DNA from: Thermoplasmata archaeon
Lineage (GTDB): Archaea > Thermoplasmatota > Penumbrarchaeia > Penumbrarchaeales > Penumbrarchaeaceae
Length of the DNA stretch: 14,113 bases
Assembly: GCA_023145185.1 (NCBI GenBank)
Contig: JAGLEG010000060.1
Coordinates: 1-14,113, forward strand
Reading direction: 5' to 3'
Shown: positions 13,759 through 14,113 of the stretch, piece after piece
How the letters are laid out: each line of letters starts with the position of its first letter
Numbering within the stretch: the first letter of the stretch is position 1
Notes under the pieces: model-generated
Told to the model about the DNA's origin: nothing
The model's database searches: none
Seen by the model: the letters and a program-made list of their open reading frames with translations, nothing else
Program-made: the position numbers and the translations under genes

Positions 13759-14113
13759 CTATTGTTCTGTTGATATAAAAGCATCTTCCGTGGTGAGGGG
13801 GTCACTTTTCAGGATCTCCATCAGGTCAGGCGGGGGCTGATATGGGTTCTGGGGGGCGGTCGGCGGGAGGCTCCCTCCCGGATGAAGGATGGCCACGCTG
13901 ATGGGCGTGCCTGGTGGTGAGACCGTGACCCCCACCGCCCTCTTCACCTGCGGGGGAAGGACCCTTCCCACCACCTCCATCAGCTCATCGTTGGATATCT
14001 CCTCCGGCACCGAGAGGGAGAGCGTTGCCGGTTGTTCCGGGTCGAAGAGGGGAAGGGCATCCGATGGGCCCAGCTCCAGCATATATGATCTTATCGGGGT
14101 CTCCGAGCCGGCG
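13759..14113 (-). CDS. C-terminal part of an unrecognised protein (partial, N-terminus beyond the right edge)
   Basis: The frame is open from the window edge to a TAG at 13759-13761, giving 117 visible residues with no sign of the start. An internal ATG at 14080-14082 is not needed. The visible part is hydrophilic, with a beta-rich first half (LSLSVPEEI, VKRAVGVTVSPPG, ISVAILHPGG) and a Pro-rich tail (PPTAPQNPYQPPP). No membrane segment or catalytic motif is seen. It lies 7 bp upstream of the pilin-like gene in the same direction, so the two may form a pair of cell-envelope or pilus-like components. Its family cannot be named from this fragment. Confidence 0.6.
   Translation of the reverse strand, partial: AGSETPIRSYMLELGPSDALPLFDPEQPATLSLSVPEEISNDELMEVVGRVLPPQVKRAVGVTVSPPGTPISVAILHPGGSLPPTAPQNPYQPPPDLMEILKSDPLTTEDAFISTEQ
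13772..13780 (-). promoter_or_regulatory. TATA-like box of the pilin-like gene
   Basis: The minus strand reads TTTTATATC here, inside the 3' end of the preceding gene and centred about 26 bp before the ATG at 13751. That spacing would give a leaderless transcript for the pilin-like gene, separate from any read-through from upstream. Inferred from sequence and spacing only. Confidence 0.45.

Overview
The window looks like a chromosomal segment of a euryarchaeon, most probably a member of the Thermoplasmatota. Archaeal hallmarks are an Nre-family DNA-repair protein, a protein-disulfide-oxidoreductase-like protein with two thioredoxin folds, and a COG2309 aminopeptidase-like protein. Several genes also have a TATA-like box about 26-28 bp before the start codon and no Shine-Dalgarno (SD) sequence, which is the archaeal leaderless pattern. 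Other genes carry clear GGAG/GAGGTG sites, so both initiation modes are in use. The DNA is GC-rich and arginine is mostly AGG/AGA. The phylum is an inference from gene content and style, not from a marker gene.

Layout. Positions 1-4078 hold four minus-strand genes (reading right to left): pdxS (pyridoxal phosphate synthase), an M29/AmpS-like protein, a PDO-like thioredoxin-fold protein, and a secreted VCBS/FG-GAP repeat protein that runs off the left edge. pdxS is divergent from the leaderless nreA gene (4188-5465). nreA converges, with a few bases of overlap, on a minus-strand class I/II aminotransferase (5460-6563). That gene is divergent from an unusual fusion of a 12-13-helix transporter-like domain to an endonuclease/exonuclease/phosphatase (EEP) domain (6645-8924), followed by an M20 metallopeptidase (8973-10202). 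A small unrecognised minus-strand gene (10285-10572) is divergent from a TrkH/KtrB potassium transporter (10717-12054). Next comes an unrecognised 379-residue protein with a likely C-terminal OB-like domain (12141-13280). At the right edge are a small membrane-anchored pilin-like protein and the end of another minus-strand gene.

Most genes are independent housekeeping units rather than one pathway. PLP made by PdxS would serve enzymes such as the aminotransferase, but no pdxT is present here. TrkH also lacks a neighbouring TrkA/KtrA. Three members of well-known families seem to have lost or changed canonical active-site residues: the PDO-like protein (one Cys of CxxC), the M29-like protein (two expected ligand positions) and the M20 peptidase (HxD to HxN). 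I see no mobile element, CRISPR array, tRNA or rRNA, and no clear defence system. The best candidates for something undescribed are the transporter-EEP fusion, the 379-residue protein, and the paired 12-bp inverted repeat at the starts of trkH and its divergent small partner. No stretch longer than 300 bases lacks a gene; the largest gap is 2974-3169.
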